A DNA stretch of 64,000 nt from Biomphalaria glabrata. Taxonomy: Eukaryota; Mollusca; Gastropoda; Planorbidae. The stretch spans positions 54,706,963-54,770,962 of the forward strand of contig NC_074711.1 in the NCBI RefSeq assembly GCF_947242115.1. Direction: 5' to 3'. The notes below the pieces were generated by a model. It was given only the letters and a program-made list of their open reading frames with translations. It did no database searches and was not told where the DNA came from. Shown in pieces: positions 1-11,071 of this stretch; position 1 is the stretch's first letter, and each line of letters opens with the position of its first letter. The translations under genes were made by a program, and so were the position numbers.

Positions 1-137
1 GAACTGCATGAGGTAAAACAGTAGCACTTCGAGGTAAAACAGTAGCACTACATGAGGTAAAACAGTAGCCCTACATGAGGTAAAACAGTAGAACTACAAG
101 AGGTTAAACAGTAGAGCTACATGAGGCTAAACAGTAG
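1..137. repeat. 28-bp minisatellite, about 5 copies, cut by the window start
   Basis: The unit reads roughly ctacatgaggtaaaacagta and repeats about every 28 bases with scattered substitutions. It runs into a short TA/GATA-rich stretch at 138-165. No coding frame is conserved. Confidence 0.85.
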
Positions 138-279
138 CACTATATATATAGATAGATATATATATGAAGGTATTTGAGAGAAATTTTCCGTACTGCCTTT
201 TCAAAAACATTTTTTTTTAGTAGTTTGAATCTGACTTCGAACTGAATATATATATATAACTTAAATAACTTCGCTACGA

Positions 280-421
280 TTGACATACAAACTGATGGGG
301 CAGGCAGAGGAAACATTGGTGACTGTCTTACGAGAGTGTCCAAAAGCTGCGGGGAGACAACTGAAGGGTCACTTGAACTCCATGGAGGCTATGAGGCACT
401 ACGTTCAACAACAGAGTTACT
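280..421 (+). pseudogene. Open fragment of unknown family, cut by a hAT insertion
   Basis: A frame stays open from 280 to the left edge of the hAT element at 422. It contains the stretch TVLRECPKAAGRQL and has balanced composition rather than AT-driven codons, so it may be old coding DNA, either a host exon or part of another element. I do not recognise the family. The host sequence resumes at 4843, beyond the insertion. Confidence 0.3.
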
Positions 422-879
422 CAGGGGCGGACTGGGTATCAAAATCGGCCCGGACATTACCATATAAACCGGCCCACAAATGAATGGCGTCATATCATGG
501 GCGTTTTTCGGTGGAGGGGATTTTTTCTACCCCCCTCTGCAATGTATATGTATGTAATTAATCTTCATTACATTCCGACTTTTCATTCTTTCGGGCGTTT
601 TTGTTTAGCCTAGAGTAGGTTCTTCTTTTAATTAGTGGAAAGACAGTACACACCACCAAGAACAGCTAGGCTGTCAGCGCTCCCCCAGCTGGGTCCGAGG
701 CTTCGCCCCAGATCCAAGCATTATTTCCGTTATTTTAAGCTTTAAAAAAATGCATATTCTGAGGTAGCCTATCTACAGTGCAATTAGCTTGCTACTCTTC
801 CGCAAAAAATTCATAAACCAAATCTGCTATTCACTGCACTTAATTAATGGAGTCCAGCGACTGGTAGAAAATGGTAACT

Positions 880-1086
880 ATAGTTTTGCTTTAGTTTTTG
901 TATTGGAGGGGGGGGGGGATAACCACAAAACTCCTTTTGGCTACGCTTAGGAAATTCGGTGACTGTAGTTTACTTAAGTTGGCTGCACTGGGGCATTAAG
1001 TAAAGTTTCCTTTTCAGACTATGAGATCTGAGGCAAGTGATGGTTTGAACCCCCCCCCCCCTCCTCCCGGCTACGCCCATAGGTGT
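880..1086. mobile_element. Fragment of the GGGCGTAGCC inverted-repeat element
   Basis: G-rich and C-rich runs lie beside ggctacgc (938-945) and ggctacgcccat (1070-1081), the same end sequence as the intact elements at 16469-18586 and 18898-21074. It is short and rearranged and lies inside the 4.4-kb hAT element. Confidence 0.5.
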
Positions 1087-1494
1087 AAGCCTAATTCTCT
1101 TCAAAATATATATAGTTTGATAACTCATCGAAAACTGGATGTATGCTTGCGTAGGATTAAATAATGTATTTTATATTTTATTTTTTATTTTATTTTACAT
1201 GCATGTAGTCTGAAAACTATAAACAATACAATAGCAGCCTTAATTAATTTCAAACTTTTTGGGTATTACTTATTGATCTCAAACGTTTCATCAAAATATA
1301 AGATAGTTACGTCCTACGCATTTCATGTGTCAATCTAGTCATGCATGTTGATCTGTGACTTAAAATATGCTAAGTCATTGGTTTTCCTGGCTGACTCAGG
1401 CAACCCATTCCATTAAAAGAAGAGAATGCAGAACGGTTAGAGAGGCACTTACAAGTACATTCTCAAAAACGCGAATTGTATATGAATATATCAT

Positions 1495-1690
1495 GACCCT
1501 TTATTGAAAATATAAATCTCCTTTCATTAAATATAGATGTGATAGCGCTATAAGCCTATAAATTATTATAATTATTATAAGAATTTCCATCATTAATGAC
1601 TTCATACTAAGCATAAGTTTGGCATTAATTATAATAGTGAAAAAGATATGATTTAGATCTAGATTTGTCTTTTTTAAATTAAATAATTTG
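1495..1690. repeat. Direct repeat, copy 1 of 2
   Basis: About 150-190 bases around agcgctataagcctata and ttagatctagatttgtcttt recur at 3555-3705 in the same orientation with some indels. The CTGT minisatellite and other DNA separate the two copies within the same hAT element. Confidence 0.75.
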
Positions 1691-1823
1691 TCTTCTGTCT
1701 TCTAAATCTTATGAATCACAGACGGTCCTTCAAAAGAGAAGTTATTCACGTCAGTTGCGTATTCTCGTGTCCTGGAGTGCGTGCTAGAATTGTTCAGTAG
1801 TGGCGACCTAGTGATTATGAGCC

Positions 1824-2768
1824 TAGTGTTCCGTCTGTCTTCTGTCTTCTACCTGTCCGTCTGTCTTCTACCTGTCCGTCTGTCTTCTACCTGTCTGTCT
1901 GTTTTCCAACTGTCTGTCTGTCTTCTACCTGTCTTTCTGTCTGTGGCTACTACTGTCTGTCTGTCTTCTGTCTTTTACCTGTCCGTCTGTCTTCTACCTG
2001 TCTGTTTTCCAACTGTCTGTCTGTCTTCTACCTGTCTTTCTGTCTGTGGCTACTACTGTCTGTCTGTCTTCTATCTGTCTTCTACCTGTCCGTCTGTCTT
2101 CTACTTGTCTGTCTGTTTTCCAACTGTCTGTCTGTCTTCTACCTGTTTTTCTGTCTGTCTGTCTTCTACCTGTCTTTCTTCTACCTGTCTGTCTGTCGTT
2201 CTGTTTGTCCTCTACCAATCTGTCGGAGTCTTCTACTGCCTGTCTGTCTTCTACCTGTCTGTCTGGCTGTGTCTTCAACAATCTGTCTTCTGCCTGTCTG
2301 TTTGTCTTCTACCTGTCTGTCTGTCTTCTGTCTGTATGTCTTCTACCTGTCTCTCTGTGTCTTCTACTATCTGTCTTCTACCTCTCTGTCTGTCTTCTAC
2401 ATGTCTGTCTTCTACCTGTCTGTCTGTCTGTGTCTAAAACTATCTGTCTTCTGCCTGTCTGTCTGCTAATTGTCTGTCTTCTACCTGTCTGTCTGTCTTC
2501 TACATGTCTGTCTTCTACCTGTCTGTCTGTCTGTGTCTAAAACTATCTGTCTTCTGCCTGTCTGTCTGTCTGCTACCTGTCTGTCTTCTACCTGTCTGTC
2601 TGTCTGCTACCTGTCTGTCTTCTACCTGTCTGTCTGTCTTCTACTGTCTGTCTGTCTTCTACTGTCTGTCTGTCTTCTTCCTGTCTGTCTTCTTCCTGTC
2701 TGTCTTCTTCCTGTCTGTCTTCTACCTGTCTGTCTTCTACCTGTCTGTCTTCTACCTGTCTGTCTGTT
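1824..2768. repeat. CTGT-based minisatellite, ~0.95 kb
   Basis: Degenerate units of the form cttctacctgtctgtctgt repeat across the block, with a higher-order insert containing gtggctactactgtctg. Several frames on both strands stay open because the unit lacks stops, giving peptides rich in CLSVFYLSV or DRQVEDRQ. These are composition artefacts, not genes. Confidence 0.95.
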
Positions 2769-3554
2769 CAAATAACGGGCCTAGGATGTTGTATTGACGC
2801 ATGCGTGGAACCCTAAATTGTGGACGTGTTTTGCGGGCAAGTGCTATATGGCCTGTCTGAAACTGGACTCTGTTTTGTCTTATGACCGCAACGTCTAATT
2901 GATGCATGTCGTTGTAGTCTACGGGTGGTGAGTGTCAGTGTCAGCCCCCTCCACCCTACACTTTACATTCATGTTTGGACTCAAATAGATTCACGAGAAC
3001 CTCCGAGAAAACGTTCATGAAATAAAAATGCTTCAAATTAACATTCAATTTTTTTTCTGCCCAACCCTATTGTTAGTCATTTAGTGCGCACTATAGGCCA
3101 GGGCAGATATACATCTACCATAGACTGGCCAAGGAAACAAAAAAGTTTATTGTTTGTTTTTTAAATTCTTATTGTAAAAGCAAAATACTTTTTTTGTCCG
3201 TGAGGCTGTAACCGTAGTACAACGAAATCGGAGACTGTCGACTTTCACCGGTGAATGTTAACGTGTACATAGTCGCTTGGTGGATGTCTACAGTACTCTC
3301 TACAGGAATATGAATGTTCGATAAGTTGCTCGTACAGAGAGTCATTATGTTAATCCTAGCTAGATCTTTGGTGAGACATCTGTCACTTTCTGTGGTGCAT
3401 TAATGAGTAGCCTACAATTATAACAAAGTCTACCAATACAGTATGTAAGTTTTCAAATTAAGCATAAATCTCTATTGATAGATTAGAAAGTGTTGTCAAA
3501 CTTTTTAAGTGAGTAGAGAAGCCGAACCGAATTAACTTCTATATGTGAATATGT

Positions 3555-3705
3555 GGATCCTTTCATTAAGTATCGGATGGGACAGCGCTATAAGCCTATA
3601 CATTATCAATGACTTCATACTAAGCATAAGTTTGCAATTAATTATAATAGTAAAAAAATGATTTAGATCTAGATTTGTCTTTTTAAAATTAAATAATTTT
3701 TTTTT
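3555..3705. repeat. Direct repeat, copy 2 of 2
   Basis: This matches 1495-1690: agcgctataagcctata, cttcatactaagcataag and tgatttagatctagatttg are shared. It is shorter than copy 1 because it lacks an ATTATT-rich insert. Confidence 0.75.
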
Positions 3706-3884
3706 GTAAGCCTTAAATGTAGTATTTTTAGATTGATGTTATTAGAATAAACAAAAAGGAAGCTTACTTTTTCTGTACAAATCTCATATTGAGCTGTGAA
3801 TAAGTTGAGTGGTTTGCAATTTCGTGGCTCTGTGTGTGTTAAAGTTAATTCCTATTAAGTAGGGGCCTAGTGTTAAAGAGCTTC

Positions 3885-4320
3885 TTCTTTTTTCTCGTTC
3901 TCATTATTATGTTGGAACGTTCAGATGACTAGACCAATATACGAGATGAACTGCGCAGTGGTTTCCAAATCAGGGAGTTCTCCATATAGTTTGCTTTCTA
4001 TTGAGGTGTTTTGGGGCCAGTGTCTTGTACGGGCTTCATTGTAAAGAGAACAGTTTTAAAGGACATGTTGTCTCATTCTGTTGTGTCCGGTTCTGAGTCG
4101 TAAGATTAGAGTTTATAATAGGCATCCTCTTTCTTGTGATTTAGATGAGAGCTTGTCCATTTCTCATTTATTTTATTTACTATTAGTTTCTTCATTTCTT
4201 CTGGATCGAGTGCAATTTAATTGTGAATTTGTTCTCCCACTCTTGGCGAGTGTGTCAGCCTTCTCATTTCCTTCTAGTTCTATATGTGTTGGTATCTGTT
4301 TTATCCGTTAAAGAGCTAAT
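3885..4320 (-). mobile_element. LINE 3' fragment: RNase H end and ORF2 tail, Nimb/I-like
   Basis: On the minus strand, the 4240-4320 part reads PTHIELEGNEKADTLAKSG, the end of a LINE RNase H domain (pattern W-x-P-x-H-x-x-x-x-GNE-x-AD-x-LAK). Further on, in a shifted frame, comes ESKLYGELPDLETTAQFI, then YIGLVI and a stop at 3921, the usual last residues of I/Nimb-type LINE ORF2 in snails (family placement from memory). An A-rich tail follows (3890-3905 read in reverse). Frames shift between the two blocks, so it is dead. It lies inside the hAT element. Confidence 0.7.
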
Positions 4321-5340
4321 TGTCGCCCCAATTGTTTTTCTGCGTTATATCAATGTTTTCTAACTTAACCTCTCTCATCCCTCTTTTTCGTTAACTGCCA
4401 ATGGAACGATCAAAAGACGGGGGAGGGAAGGCGCAAAAACAAAAGAGAGTGCCATCAAACGTACATGCCGACCAGCAAAATAATTAGGCCAAACACAACC
4501 TAGAAGACATCAAAGAAGTGTTGAAGTTAATGCCGCTCGTGCATAGCAAAAAGTACGGTCTAACGTTTTGCAAATGATAATACGTAGGCTACAATGTATA
4601 GTGTACACTTTTTAAAAATTCTTGTTGAATTTCAAACAAAATTAAGAGTAATAAATAAATTTAAAAAAAAAGGAAACGTGTTCTGGCATCTGTGTCTCGC
4701 TGCTGTATTTTTGTTTTTTAAGTTGTCTGCATTGAAAAAAAAAATATTTTTTCTTTGTTCGCGACCAGACCGGCCCATCTGGTACCGGCCCACTGGGCAT
4801 TTGCCCGTTTGCCCATATAGCCAGTCCGCCCCTGGAGTTTCTTACCAGAGCACTACGAGAGGCCCAAGCTTTTCTGCCCTACTACCATTAGAAGTTCATC
4901 CAAGGTTCATGTTGTCCAATACGTCATGCATTTCTATACAAAGTTTACGTATTAAAATTCAAATTTATGGATGCGCTGTTCAACCTTTTTCAAAACGTAC
5001 ACATTTTGGTTCACATATTACAGATATAACACCTTTGTATATTATATATGAAACATGATATGAACTTTATAAGTGGCGAACATTAAACTTCACTTATATC
5101 TTATTAATTATTGAGGATTAATAATAACATACCAAAACTTTACAACACGACCAAGCGTTATGCATTAAGCGCATTTACTTAAACTGTTGAAATTTGTTCT
5201 GCTGCAACAATTAAAATGTTTGAAATTAATTCTGATTCTGCTGTCTACTACATCTATCATCGAATAGCAATAAAAATAGTAAACTCCGTTTTTTTTAAAA
5301 ACATGTATGTGTCAAGTTTTACATTTTCTATTAGGCCATA

Positions 5341-5420
5341 CTTTGAATGGTCTTAAACGACCCCTGAAAAATTGTCAATCGACCCCCAAATGGGTCGCGA
5401 CCCATAGGCTGAGAACCCCT
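5341..5420. mobile_element. Right end of a second hAT-type element
   Basis: The segment ends gggtcgcgacccataggctgagaacccctg. Read in reverse this starts CAGGGGTTCTCAGCCTATGG, a terminus I recognise as typical of hAT elements. The adjoining 8 bases would be ctttatga. I could not find the partner end, so the element is probably truncated. Confidence 0.6.
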
Positions 5421-5516
5421 GCTTTATGACTTGTTTAAGACAGCTAAGGGCATCTAACTAGCGGTAACGAAGTAATAAAAAAGATTTAATACAAAGATCA
5501 ACTGCTACTCATTGAG

Positions 5517-5520
<4 letters not shown>

Positions 5521-5603
<83 letters not shown>

Positions 5604-5622
5604 TACATATATATATATATAT
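5521..5622. repeat. (TA)n microsatellite
   Basis: A near-pure TA run of about 100 bases with a few interruptions near its right end. Confidence 0.98.
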
Positions 5623-6331
5623 TATAAGCTCAATTCTTTATATTTAGTTGCCAACAGTGTAGCGTCCTTGACATTGTCGTGAAAATCTCCACTAAACGTT
5701 TGCTAGTATTAAATAAATTCTGACCCAAGAAAGTTCATGTCGTCTCTTGTTTTGATAATGTTAAAATATTTGGATGTTAAAAAATTGATGTTTAAAAGAA
5801 CGATATACAATGTCCAACTGAAGGTATAACTTCGTATTCCTAAAGAGATCAATTTCATTGATTACATTCAGCAGCTCTACAATAAAAATAAATTTTGAAT
5901 CGATATGATATTGATTGTTGACATGTGCCAATATCCGATGGAATCGCTTCATTTTAGTTATTTTGGCAGTGGCGTAGTAACCATGGTGCGAAGGGGTTCA
6001 ATGAACCTAATAGGGTCCCACAATGGCGTCTTTAAAAAATCTTAAACAAAATTTGTTGACTGTAAGAATTGCAATTTATCAAATTCTTTTACAATTTTAC
6101 TCAGCATTCATTGTGACAATTATAACAGAAATACGAAACAACAATGAAAACCTTAATAGTAAGATGAGACAACTTTACACTTAAGCGATCATCGCCATTG
6201 GAGTCATTCAGTTGACTCGAGTAACAGAGACAATTTCTTACCAGTGATAGATTTGATTTCCAAGATGATTTAGTGTTTGAAGAACTTCTTAACCAACAAC
6301 AAACGACAAAAATAACACATCGCCCCCAAAC

Positions 6332-6420
6332 AAACTCTAGACCATGGTGTTGTTACCAAAAAAACTCTAGACCATGGTGTTGTTACCAAAAAAACTCTAG
6401 ACCATGGTGTTTTTACCAAA
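6332..6420. repeat. ~32-bp tandem repeat, 3 copies
   Basis: The unit aaactctagaccatggtgtt plus gttaccaaaa repeats three times and ends in a poly-A run. Confidence 0.9.
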
Positions 6421-6929
6421 AAAAAAAAAACACATAGTGCAAAAAAAATGCAATATCACTTTTCTCTAGTAGTTAAAACATCATCCAAGACATCTTTAAA
6501 AATATCAGATTTACTCAAAAGTTTCTCCAATTGGCTCTTGATCTCCGTTGACAGAATGCCCAAATAAATAGCGGTTAAGATTTTTTTCTTGTAATACAAT
6601 ATATCTGCAGACTTTGTTAAACTAATAGACCTACACCTAGGCAATGAAAAGACAGCTGTTGTTTTGAACTAAACTGCAAACCCCTTGCAATGAAGGTGAA
6701 TCCATCAAAAGTGGACAGAACAATTGTCTTTGGGCATAACTAGCGCAATATGTTTAAGTAAAAACCAAAATTTAAACTTGATCTTGGTCATCAGTACATT
6801 TGCTCAAGGCAAATCAGGATGGACTTTTCTGCAATTCCATAGAGCGAGTGTAATAAAATAAGTAATATAAGAAATTACTTCATCAGCGTATAGTATAGTC
6901 AACCAATGTATGTGTAATATTAACCCCAA

Positions 6930-7177
6930 GACAAGAACAAAGCGGTACAAAAACTCGTTCGTACCTTACTCGGTCAGACTATATCAACGCCAGCAGTTGA
7001 TCAGGAAACATGAAAAGGACCAAGATGCATGTGTAATCGCTGAATGAACTCTTAATGTTGTGTCTGTTCTATTTATGTGAATGTTTCTATTGTATGTCTT
7101 TATATGAGAAAAGATTCCTTGTAATCACAACAAATTTCCATATGGATCAATAAAGCAGTCTTAGTCTTATATAATGA
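6930..7177 (+). mobile_element. LINE 3' end with (AGTCTT) tail, copy 1
   Basis: The block ends ccatatggatcaataaagcag followed by tcttagtctt, a LINE-type 3' terminus. The upstream part (6935-7030) resembles the degraded last codons of an ORF2 (a KNSFVP-like end). It is 5' truncated. Confidence 0.6.
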
Positions 7178-7407
7178 CTACTGAAATAGCTCAATCATAG
7201 AATGTTGTTTCATACATGATTCACACTAGTGTTTTCAATACAAGATTGAATTGATTTAAAAAAATAAACCAACTAAATTAATCATTAAATACCTCAAACA
7301 TTATCAATGCATTCACGCTGTTTCTTATTTCACCAGTGACATTTAGTTAGCAGAGCAGCCATCTTCAAAGTTGCGATAAGCTGATACAAAATTACATAAA
7401 AAGTTGT

Positions 7408-7494
7408 GTTGTCTTTATATGAGAAACGAGTCCTTGTAATCACAACAAATTTCCGTAAGGATCAATAAAGCAGTCTTAGTCTTAGTCTCAGTCT
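7408..7494 (+). mobile_element. LINE 3' end with (AGTCTT) tail, copy 2
   Basis: This short copy of the terminus at 7100-7177 shares tctttatatgagaaa, cttgtaatcacaacaaattt and ggatcaataaagcagtctt, with four hexamer repeats in the tail. It is extremely 5' truncated. Confidence 0.65.
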
Positions 7495-8002
7495 TAAAAA
7501 TTCACAAGTAGATTGACTTGACTTACAGTTAACGCTAAAAACAGCAAATAACTTAGAAAAAAGAGAGACCCTTGTTTTTGACTTGGATACTCAGTAGTTC
7601 AGAAAAACGCAGTTTTAGAATATAAATTTGCTACCACCAATAGGGCCCACAACATAAATTTGATCTCAATTGATTGTCAATAGATTGACACAGAGCTATA
7701 TTTTGTCAATGTTTAACAGTTTTCACATTTGTGTTTTTGAAATGTAAATATATGTCATAAGAAAATATAGGTTACAACATGTGTTTGTTCATACGATAGT
7801 TACTTTTTAGTATCGAATGTCATGACACCATCGCTTCTAAACGGTATTACTTAAATAGGAAAACTTTTTATTAAGTATAGTCAACTAATGTATGCGTAAT
7901 GATAAGATTCGTTTGTGGCATATTCAATCCAAAAGAGGGGTATCCACCATCATATTCTTGAACTCAGGCAAACGACTATCTTGCTACGCCCCTGAAGTTG
8001 GG

Positions 8003-9560
8003 TGTAGATATCTTCCATATGTATATATATATGTGCGTGTGTGTGTGTTTGTGTGTACGTGCGTGTGTGTGTTTTAAAAACTGGTGTATGTCCTTGATTA
8101 AAAACTAGAGGTACGACACTTAGGTACTTAGCTTAATTATTAATTTGTATAGTGGATTTTGTATACTTTATAGTAGTATACATGTATATGGGCTTAATAC
8201 TACACACTAGTCTAGTATAGTAGTTTTGGTGTGTTGTTTGCAACTTAACAGTAGTTGGTGTGTTTTATATGCCACACTAGTGTTTGTAACAGAAAAAAAA
8301 AAATTTCTCCAGAGAGGATTTGACTATACAAGACTCATAAGTGCCAGCAGGAATACTTATAATTTTGTTGTTACAGACAATTCTTAGCCATAGTATTTCT
8401 ATTGAAAATGTATGTATAATTATGTCAAGATTCTAAATCTACATTTGTGTAGCTTGACTTCAAATGACGTCAATTAGTTAATTTTAGATTATCAGAAAAT
8501 TAGCGATTATCAAAATGTCAATATTGCTCAAAGACTGAATTAAACAAAAGGGTTACTTAGACTAAACACCGACATGAACTTAAAACCGCCACGAACAAAG
8601 GCTGACTTTGGCAAAAGGCTGTCATAGACAAAGGCAGTCAGGTCAGCACGCGACAGGAAGTGACCAAAAAAATGAAAATTTCTGGCATTCGATAAAATGT
8701 GATTTTTTTTTTTCTAACGTCTCACTGTAATTTGTGCACATCGTTTTGAAGAAACTGTCAGACGACACCAATACAAGAATAATGAACTTAACAAATGTTG
8801 CAGATCAATGTTTCTACATATTTGAACACAAAATTAAATCTCGTTTTTTTCATTACGATACTTAACTGACGAGTTTGTTTAATTGTAAAAGCTTTTTTAA
8901 AAAAGGGAAAATAGAATATTGAGCTGTTGTTACAGGAAATTGTTTTTCAGTTATTGATGGGAAAGGTAATTTTTAGTTCCAGCAGAACAAAATGGTTGAT
9001 TTCTACGCATGAGTAGGTGCCATATTGACTGGAGAAAAATTGTCATAAACAAGCCTAATGCACTCTTATGATGTTGGGTTTCTCGTTCCATCATGAAAAC
9101 AGACCAACGCTTAGAGCTCTTTCCAATAGATAACGTCTAGAGACATATTTATGGATACAGTATCGACCTTCCTGGTTAGTCTGTTTTATTAATGTTTTGC
9201 CTGTCTTTTAATGTTTGACCTGTTTATGTTTGTCTTGTGTGAAGTTTTATGGCCATTACGTCTTTTTTTTAATAGTTACTTCCATCATTTTAACTGTTTG
9301 TAGATTTGTGTTGTCCGTCTTGAAGGACTTGTCAATTTTCTTGTGTTTTTCTCATCAAGTTAATACAGTTTTTGTTTCTTTCTAATAAGATGTTTTTTCC
9401 CTCATTCTTCTTTTTTTTTTAATTACATGTATAAGTTTGCAAAGTATATGTACTTATCTTGAAAACTAAATATATGTTTTGTTTTTGTTTTTGCCACTTT
9501 TACCCTAACACAATTATATTACACTTCCCCTACTCCTAAAAAAATTAAATTCTTTAACCG
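8003..9560. other. No gene seen
   Basis: AT-rich DNA with a GT-rich microsatellite at 8030-8073 (tgtgtgtgt with gcgtg interruptions). I see no splice-flanked open frame, RNA gene or recognisable element. Confidence 0.6.
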
Positions 9561-9599
9561 CAACTATCACATTTTAATTACAGTGCTGGTACCACCGCA

Positions 9600-9980
9600 C
9601 ATTTCATACTTTCATCACAGCTGTCACATTTTTGCCATTGCTATCACATTGATAGCGGCTATCATACTTTCACCGCAGCTATAACACCTTTGCAAGAGTT
9701 ATCACAGTTTCACCACAGTTATCACACTTTCACCACAGCTATCACACTTTCACCACAGTTATCACACTTACACCACAGCAATCACACTTTCACCTCAGCA
9801 ATCACACTTTCACCACAGCTATCATACTTTCACCACAGTTATCACACTTACACCACAGCAATCACACTTTCACCTCAGCAATCACACTTTCACTACAGTT
9901 ATCACACTTTCACAACAGCTATCACACTTTCACCACAGCTATCACACTTTCACCACAACAATCACACTTTCACCACAGTG
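9600..9980. repeat. 20-bp tandem repeat, about 15-18 copies
   Basis: The unit ctatcacactttcaccacag repeats every 20 bases, clean from 9690 on and degenerate before. Sixty bases make three units and twenty codons, which is why a plus-strand frame (His/Thr/Ser-rich) stays open. I do not regard it as a gene. Confidence 0.93.
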
Positions 9981-10576
9981 AAGTAACGTTGGGAAATTGT
10001 AAATCAATAAAAAAAATTGTTTACAGCCGATAGATTAAACTGCAAGGCAAAGCAGATTGAATCAATATTTCTGGCGGGAAGTATAGAGGAGTGAGATTGT
10101 GAGTTAGTATTCATTACGACGAACACAATTTTGTTTGTAATTATGACAGGAATATATTCATTATCTCTCGGTAAGTTAACTATGTCGTCAGAGAAACTAT
10201 TTGTTTCTTCTTAAACTTCTGGGTCTTTTTAAGTCAGTAACCAATGCTCGTTTTTTTTCCTTTCTTCGACTAGCTTTTACAAATATTTTTACTTGATTTT
10301 GTTTTTTCTATCAGAGTGTTTCATCAGTGTGCCTGGAGTGCTACCTATTTAAATCTTAATCGTTAAGTAGTTTCAAAAGTCACAATTATTATTATTATGC
10401 ATATTATTATTGGGTATTTAAGAACACTCTAGAGTCCACCCACATCGTAAAATGCTAGTCTTTTTTAATTCTTTAATAAAAAAAAATAGAGCGTTATTCT
10501 AAAATACATTTTCTTCTGTGGTATCCATTTTGTACTGTAATAAAAGACTAATTTATTTATCGTTTTTTCTATAAGA

Positions 10577-10577
10577 T

Positions 10578-10651
<74 letters not shown>
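10577..10651. repeat. (GATA)n microsatellite
   Basis: About 18 near-perfect gata units. Confidence 0.98.
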
Positions 10652-10819
10652 TTTGTAGCTCTTATATTGTTTAACAATAATAATTCGTAATATTTATATT
10701 TTAGAACTGACATATCTTCAAAGTGTTCAGCTAATCATTACTCTATATTTTCCTTGCTTCTTCTCAATAGTCTAAACGTCCCATTCCACTCCGCCATCTT
10801 GAGATTCAATGAATTCATT

Positions 10820-11060
10820 TAACTTTCTATTGACAGGCCTGGTGTACCTACCTTTGATTAGTCCTTTAACTTTCTATTGACAGGCCTGGTGTACCTACCT
10901 TTGATTAGTCCTTTAACTTTCTATTGACAGGCCTGGTGTACCTACCTTTGATTAGTCCTTTAACTTTCTATTGACATGCCTGGTGTACCTACCTTTGATT
11001 AGTCCTTTAACTTTCTATTGACAGGCCTGGTGTACCTACCTTTGATTAGTCCTTTAACTT
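10820..11060. repeat. 48-bp tandem repeat x5, each with an acceptor-like site
   Basis: Units start at 10820, 10868, 10916, 10964 and 11012. Each reads aactttctattgacaggcct followed by ggtgtacctacctttgattagtccttt. The core tttctattgacag|g looks like a 3' splice site (unit 4 has gacatg instead). The array stops where the coding exon begins, so the exon's own acceptor region probably seeded it. Confidence 0.9.
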
Positions 11061-11071
11061 CCACTCTGTGG

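Larger units (their letters stand above)
422..4834. mobile_element. 4.4-kb hAT-type DNA transposon with 8-bp target duplication
   Basis: The left end starts CAGGGGCGGACTGGGTATC and the right end is the inverse of CAGGGGCGGACTGGCTATA, so the outer 14 bases are perfect terminal inverted repeats; both sub-ends then continue with GGCCCA/GGCCGG-rich sequence. The flanks are GAGTTACT (414-421) and GAGTTTCT (4835-4842), an 8-bp duplication with one mismatch. Length of TSD and the CAGGGGCGG terminus fit the hAT superfamily. I see no transposase frame inside. The body holds a CTGT minisatellite, a direct repeat pair, remnants of the GGGCGTAGCC element and a LINE fragment, so this copy is non-autonomous and has taken up other sequence. 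Confidence 0.85.
5967..7994. mobile_element. Probable hAT-like element, ~2.0 kb
   Basis: The left end is CAGTGGCGTAGTAACC. The right end read in reverse is CAGGGGCGTAGCAAGA; 12 of the first 14 bases agree. The flanking octamers tattttgg and aagttggg match at only 5 of 8 positions, so the target duplication is unproven. It holds a LINE tail pair and the 32-bp repeat at 6332. No transposase frame is recognisable. Confidence 0.45.

Noticed and set aside
1781-2540. Overlapping Cys/Leu/Ser-rich open frames
   Set aside because: Produced by the CTGT minisatellite in several frames and both strands at once; no start context or non-repeat extension.
4081-4311. 76-codon plus-strand frame
   Set aside because: It is the antisense shadow of the LINE RNase H remnant read on the minus strand.
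9690-9986. His/Thr/Ser repeat frame
   Set aside because: Direct product of the 20-bp minisatellite.
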